NCBI GenBank assembly: GCA_028289135.1
Contig: JAQGGW010000008.1
Span: 1-34,384, forward strand
DNA length: 34,384 bases
DNA from: Candidatus Saccharimonadota bacterium
Lineage (GTDB): Bacteria; Patescibacteriota; Saccharimonadia; Saccharimonadales; JACDBH01
Direction of reading: 5' to 3'
This document shows, one piece after another, positions 31,771 through 34,384 of the stretch. A model generated the notes under the pieces. It worked only from the letters and a program-made list of their open reading frames with translations. It had not been told where the DNA came from and ran no database searches. Positions within the stretch are counted from its first letter, which is position 1. The number at the start of each line of letters is the position of its first letter. The position numbers and the translations under genes were made by a program.

Positions 31771-32661
31771 TTAGTCAAGCGTTCCGCGCTTAGCATTGTA
31801 GTCTTTAAGGTATGGTATGACAGCGGAAGCAATAATGACTGCCACGCCTACAAGGACCACGAACCCAGGCTTTTCGTGAAAGAAGACAACGCCAAACAGC
31901 ACACCAAAAACTATTTCGAGTAGTCCAAGTATGCCGGCCGCTCCGGCTTCGATCAGTTTTATCCCCCTTACGAAGCACAATGAAGCAATGAGCGAGGCAA
32001 CCGCAAACAGGCCTACATAAATCCATTGCATGTGCCCGCCAAAGGGAATATTTTTGCCCACAAAAAGGGACATGGTTATGTTGGCAATTGAAGATGCTGT
32101 CCATAGAGCAATAATGGACTGGGTGGCGTTATATTTAATTTCTTTGGCAAAAACTGTGTTGGCTCCTGCACTAACCCCGCTTATGACTGCAGCGGCTAGT
32201 GCAAGCCAACCAATCCGGCTTGATGCGGGTGAAAATATTAAAATTAGCCCAACAAAGCCCAGCATGGTCGAGATTGCTTTGTCTTTTGTAAAACGTTCGT
32301 GCGCAAACAACCAGCCAAAAAAGAATGTGCCAACAATAATGGCAGCGTAATTTACTGCCAGGCTAATGCCTACACCCGCGTGAAGAATTGCGTAATAAAA
32401 AGGCCCCCAGATAAATAGCGAGGCGATTATTATGCCGGCTATATAACGCCAGTTTTGTTTTAAATTTAGCGGCTCCCACTTTTTTTGAATAGTTACAACC
32501 GGTACTAGCATTAAAAGTATGAATAATCCGCGGATTGCAGATGCGGTGTAGCCATCCAAGAAATTTCCAATTAACTTTGTCCAGATCCCAAAGCTGGAGT
32601 AAAAGATTGATGACGCAACGACCAGGGAAGCACCAAGAGGAGCTTTGGATTTGTTTTTCAT
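31771..32661 (-). CDS. EamA/DMT-family transporter
   Basis: 296 aa, ten helices in two EamA repeats (about 8-140 and 150-290). The first repeat has SAIRGLFILLM and GVGISLAVNYAAIIVGTFFFGWLFAHERF; the second ends AGAAGILGLLEIVFGVLFGVVFFHEKP, the typical EamA finish. Probable exporter of amino acids or metabolites. I start at the fifth codon of the open frame (MKNKSK): TGtTATGAT (32669-32677, minus) covers the earlier ATGs and ends 7 nt upstream. Confidence 0.93.
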   Translation of the reverse strand: MKNKSKAPLGASLVVASSIFYSSFGIWTKLIGNFLDGYTASAIRGLFILLMLVPVVTIQKKWEPLNLKQNWRYIAGIIIASLFIWGPFYYAILHAGVGISLAVNYAAIIVGTFFFGWLFAHERFTKDKAISTMLGFVGLILIFSPASSRIGWLALAAAVISGVSAGANTVFAKEIKYNATQSIIALWTASSIANITMSLFVGKNIPFGGHMQWIYVGLFAVASLIASLCFVRGIKLIEAGAAGILGLLEIVFGVLFGVVFFHEKPGFVVLVGVAVIIASAVIPYLKDYNAKRGTLD

Positions 32662-32668
32662 TATTCTC

Positions 32669-32677
32669 ATCATAACA
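32669..32677 (-). promoter_or_regulatory. Extended -10 of EamA gene
   Basis: Minus strand TGtTATGAT, 7 nt before ATG 32661; it overlaps the more upstream ATG codons, which decides the start. Confidence 0.55.
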
Positions 32678-32713
32678 CCCAGTATGGCTCAACCATGAGA
32701 CTCGTCAGTGAAC

Positions 32714-33910
32714 TTAAATTGCTACAGCGACCGGAACAGGCAGAGTAATCGTGAAAGTGGAGCCTTTGTGTATCTTTGAGACAACCTTAACGCTGCCGCC
32801 ATGCAAGCTTACAATTTTTTTGACCCAGTACAGCCCCAGACCTGTGCCCCTGGCCTCGTTGGAAAGCTTATTGTCTATCCTTGAAAATTTCTTAAATAGT
32901 TTTTCCATATCAATTTTACGGATACCCACGCCGGTGTCTGCAAAGGAGATAATAGTATCTTGATCGTTCTGGCCAATACCAATCGTTATACTTGAGCCTC
33001 TTGAGGAATATTTGCCGGCATTATCCAGTAGGTTTTCTATTACCATAAGCATAAGCTTGGGATCGATAAGTGCAAACACTTGTTTACGAACAACATTAAC
33101 AATAACTTTTTGACCCCGGTTCTCGAATAAAATAGCTTGTTCACGCACCGCCCGTTTAACCTCCAAAACAATATCGCACGACGATTTTTCCAGCGAAACT
33201 TTTCCGCTATCAACTTTGGCAACCCTTAACAGGTCTTCGATTATCTCTAGCTGGCGTTCGTTATTTTTATACGCCACATCAAGCAGGACTTTTTGCTCCT
33301 TCGTTAAGTCCCCTGCATACCCTTCCGCAATCATGCTGACATATTGTTTTACAGCCGTTGCTGGGGTCCTTAGCTGATGGGACGCCATCGATACAAACTC
33401 ATCTTTGGCGTCGCTTAAACCCTGAAGCAAGTCCCTTTGTTTAGTTATGTTTGCGGTCATTTCGTCAGAATCTGTTTTGAGTTTTCTTTGGAGGGTCACG
33501 TCTTCGATAGCTAATAAAATAAGCTGCTTGTTATCAACTTGCCTTGCATTCAGAAGCATCGTTTTTTCCCCAAGTTTCGGAAAATTATGAGATATCTCGT
33601 AGCTGCTCATGACTCCATGCTTTGGCAAAATATGCTCCAGTAGTTTTCGCAACCCGGGAGCGTCCCATTGGTTATTCCCAAGTTTATAGATATGTTTGCC
33701 TTCGGTATCCTTTTTTAGTACTTTGAAGGTTTTATAAAAAGCGTTGTTCGCGGTAACGACACAGAGTTTATTGTCCAAAATAATAAACGGCTCTCTGACA
33801 GTCTCGGTAATCTCTTTGTAATAGATCATCAATTTTCTAAGCGCACTTATACGTTTATCTTTGTCGTGTAGTTTTTTCTGATTCTTGATTGTTTCTTCAC
33901 TGGGAACCAT
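32714..33910 (-). CDS. Soluble PAS histidine kinase
   Basis: 398 aa without membrane helices. A PAS domain (about 28-140, FIILDNKLCVVTANNAFYKTF, ILLAIEDVT) is joined by a coiled coil (140-168) to HisKA with EFVSMASHQLRTPATA, phospho-acceptor His178, and a HATPase domain with NLLDNAGKYSS (Asn297), FADTGVGI and ARGTGLGLYWVK. It senses an internal signal and needs a partner regulator, not adjacent here. No -10 lies close to the ATG; a palindrome CCCCGTACGGGG (33923-33934) sits in its leader. Confidence 0.95.
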   Translation of the reverse strand: MVPSEETIKNQKKLHDKDKRISALRKLMIYYKEITETVREPFIILDNKLCVVTANNAFYKTFKVLKKDTEGKHIYKLGNNQWDAPGLRKLLEHILPKHGVMSSYEISHNFPKLGEKTMLLNARQVDNKQLILLAIEDVTLQRKLKTDSDEMTANITKQRDLLQGLSDAKDEFVSMASHQLRTPATAVKQYVSMIAEGYAGDLTKEQKVLLDVAYKNNERQLEIIEDLLRVAKVDSGKVSLEKSSCDIVLEVKRAVREQAILFENRGQKVIVNVVRKQVFALIDPKLMLMVIENLLDNAGKYSSRGSSITIGIGQNDQDTIISFADTGVGIRKIDMEKLFKKFSRIDNKLSNEARGTGLGLYWVKKIVSLHGGSVKVVSKIHKGSTFTITLPVPVAVAI

Positions 33911-33922
33911 AGAGACGCCGAT

Positions 33923-33934
33923 CCCCGTACGGGG
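33923..33934. promoter_or_regulatory. Palindrome CCCCGTACGGGG upstream of PAS kinase
   Basis: Perfect 12-bp GC-rich palindrome 13 bp upstream of the kinase ATG, in an otherwise AT-rich gap of 215 bp; operator or small hairpin in the leader. Confidence 0.35.
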
Positions 33935-34090
33935 TTAAATAAAGAGAGTGCTGGCTTATAAAATCTAATTGTAATTATTTATAACGAGTCGTAGTTAAAG
34001 TGTAATCCTGTTGCGTGCCATTGTCTGTGACAAATCTCACTGATTTGCATTTGCTTCTGGGAGGCGTTTTTGGAAGCTAATTAACCAGAT

Positions 34091-34119
34091 TTGACTAATA
34101 CCCCCAGGGGGTATATACT
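34091..34119 (+). promoter_or_regulatory. CsoR-family promoter with embedded operator
   Basis: TTGACT (34091-34096), a 17-nt spacer and TATACT (34114-34119), then 6 nt to the ATG. The perfect palindrome ATACCCCCAGGGGGTAT (34098-34114) fills the spacer and matches the known CsoR/RcnR/CstR operator type (TACCCCC...GGGGGTA). Strong evidence of autorepression. Confidence 0.88.
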
Positions 34120-34125
34120 TTAGGC

Positions 34126-34384
34126 ATGATAACAGACATAAAACAGCGCGCGCTTCATAGGTCTAAAATTTTACAGGGCCAGTTTAAAGGACTGGAGAAA
34201 ATGATTGCTGAAGAAGAATATTGCATGGATATCCTTACGCAAAGCCTGGCTATACAGAAGTCACTTGGCTCACTGAACAAGCTAATTCTTGAAAATCATC
34301 TCAAAACGCATGTGGCGGAAAAATTTGCTTCTGGCACTGATAATGATTCCCGAAGCGCAATCGAAGAGTTATTAAACTTGTATG
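34126..34384 (+). CDS. CsoR/RcnR-family metal- or thiol-sensing repressor (3' end outside window)
   Basis: 86 codons before the window ends. DUF156 fold: LHRSKILQGQFKGLEKMIAEEEYCMDILTQ then LNKLILENHLKTHV. Metal-site positions are Cys33, His58 and His62: the copper sensor CsoR has Cys-His-Cys, the Ni/Co sensor RcnR His-Cys-His-His, so this one is x-Cys-His-His. Its ligand is therefore not simply copper. The leaderless start follows a near-consensus promoter with an operator. The regulated efflux gene, if any, should lie just beyond the window. Confidence 0.92.
   Translation, partial: MITDIKQRALHRSKILQGQFKGLEKMIAEEEYCMDILTQSLAIQKSLGSLNKLILENHLKTHVAEKFASGTDNDSRSAIEELLNLY

Noticed and set aside
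1-34384. CRISPR arrays, insertion sequences, prophage or toxin genes
   Set aside because: No regularly spaced direct repeats, transposase motifs or terminal inverted repeats with duplications were found on either strand.

Overview
The window looks like a chromosomal piece of a Patescibacteria (Candidate Phyla Radiation) genome, most likely a Saccharibacteria (TM7) relative. This is inferred from gene style: short intergenic gaps, DUF4430 and DUF6580 proteins, the small YLDAGTGS membrane protein, a NoeA-like methyltransferase, and no biosynthetic pathways. It is not proven here. I found no tRNA, rRNA, CRISPR array, transposase or prophage gene. Most genes lie on the minus strand.

Layout. 1-3031 (minus): operon aspS, HAD phosphatase, DHH phosphoesterase (cut by the window edge). 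3166-4941: a CBS-domain membrane protein and a DsbA-like thiol oxidoreductase, divergent. 4942-5226: gene-free with several hairpins. 5227-7436: iron-permease family protein and a Kef-type antiporter, divergent. 7400-11145 (minus): five-gene operon (unknown 590-aa Cys-rich protein, zinc-ribbon protein, DUF4430 protein, DUF6580 membrane protein, nadD) behind a leader that looks like a class II cobalamin riboswitch with a terminator. 11245-12581: uppP and an EVE-domain gene fired from a mirror-image divergent promoter. 12587-19660: a signalling island (membrane histidine kinase, secreted FN3/redoxin protein, Cache sensor without output domain, stand-alone receiver). 19657-23737 (minus): surface-modification genes (YLDAGTGS peptide, NoeA-like methyltransferase, membrane sulfatase-like enzyme, TylF-like methyltransferase) interrupted by a rod-shaped RNA candidate on the plus strand. 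23873-27471: wHTH regulator, SDR, DUF72, glycosyltransferase 2 and DedA genes. 27505-30712: YdeI-like protein, AbrB-glmS pair, GNAT acetyltransferase. 30717-33910 (minus): three membrane proteins (PQ-loop-like, small unknown, EamA) and a soluble PAS histidine kinase. 34126-end: a CsoR/RcnR-family repressor with a textbook operator in its own promoter.

Two features stand out. First, many single genes have a -10 hexamer, usually of extended type (TGnTAnnnT), only 6-8 nt before the start codon and no Shine-Dalgarno sequence, so they are probably leaderless; genes inside operons mostly use Shine-Dalgarno sequences or overlapping stop/start codons. Second, two RNA elements deserve attention: the riboswitch-like leader at 10964-11145 driving an operon of unknown purpose, and the self-contained promoter-rod-terminator unit at 22043-22175, whose mismatches (G-U wobbles, tandem G-A) make sense only as plus-strand RNA.
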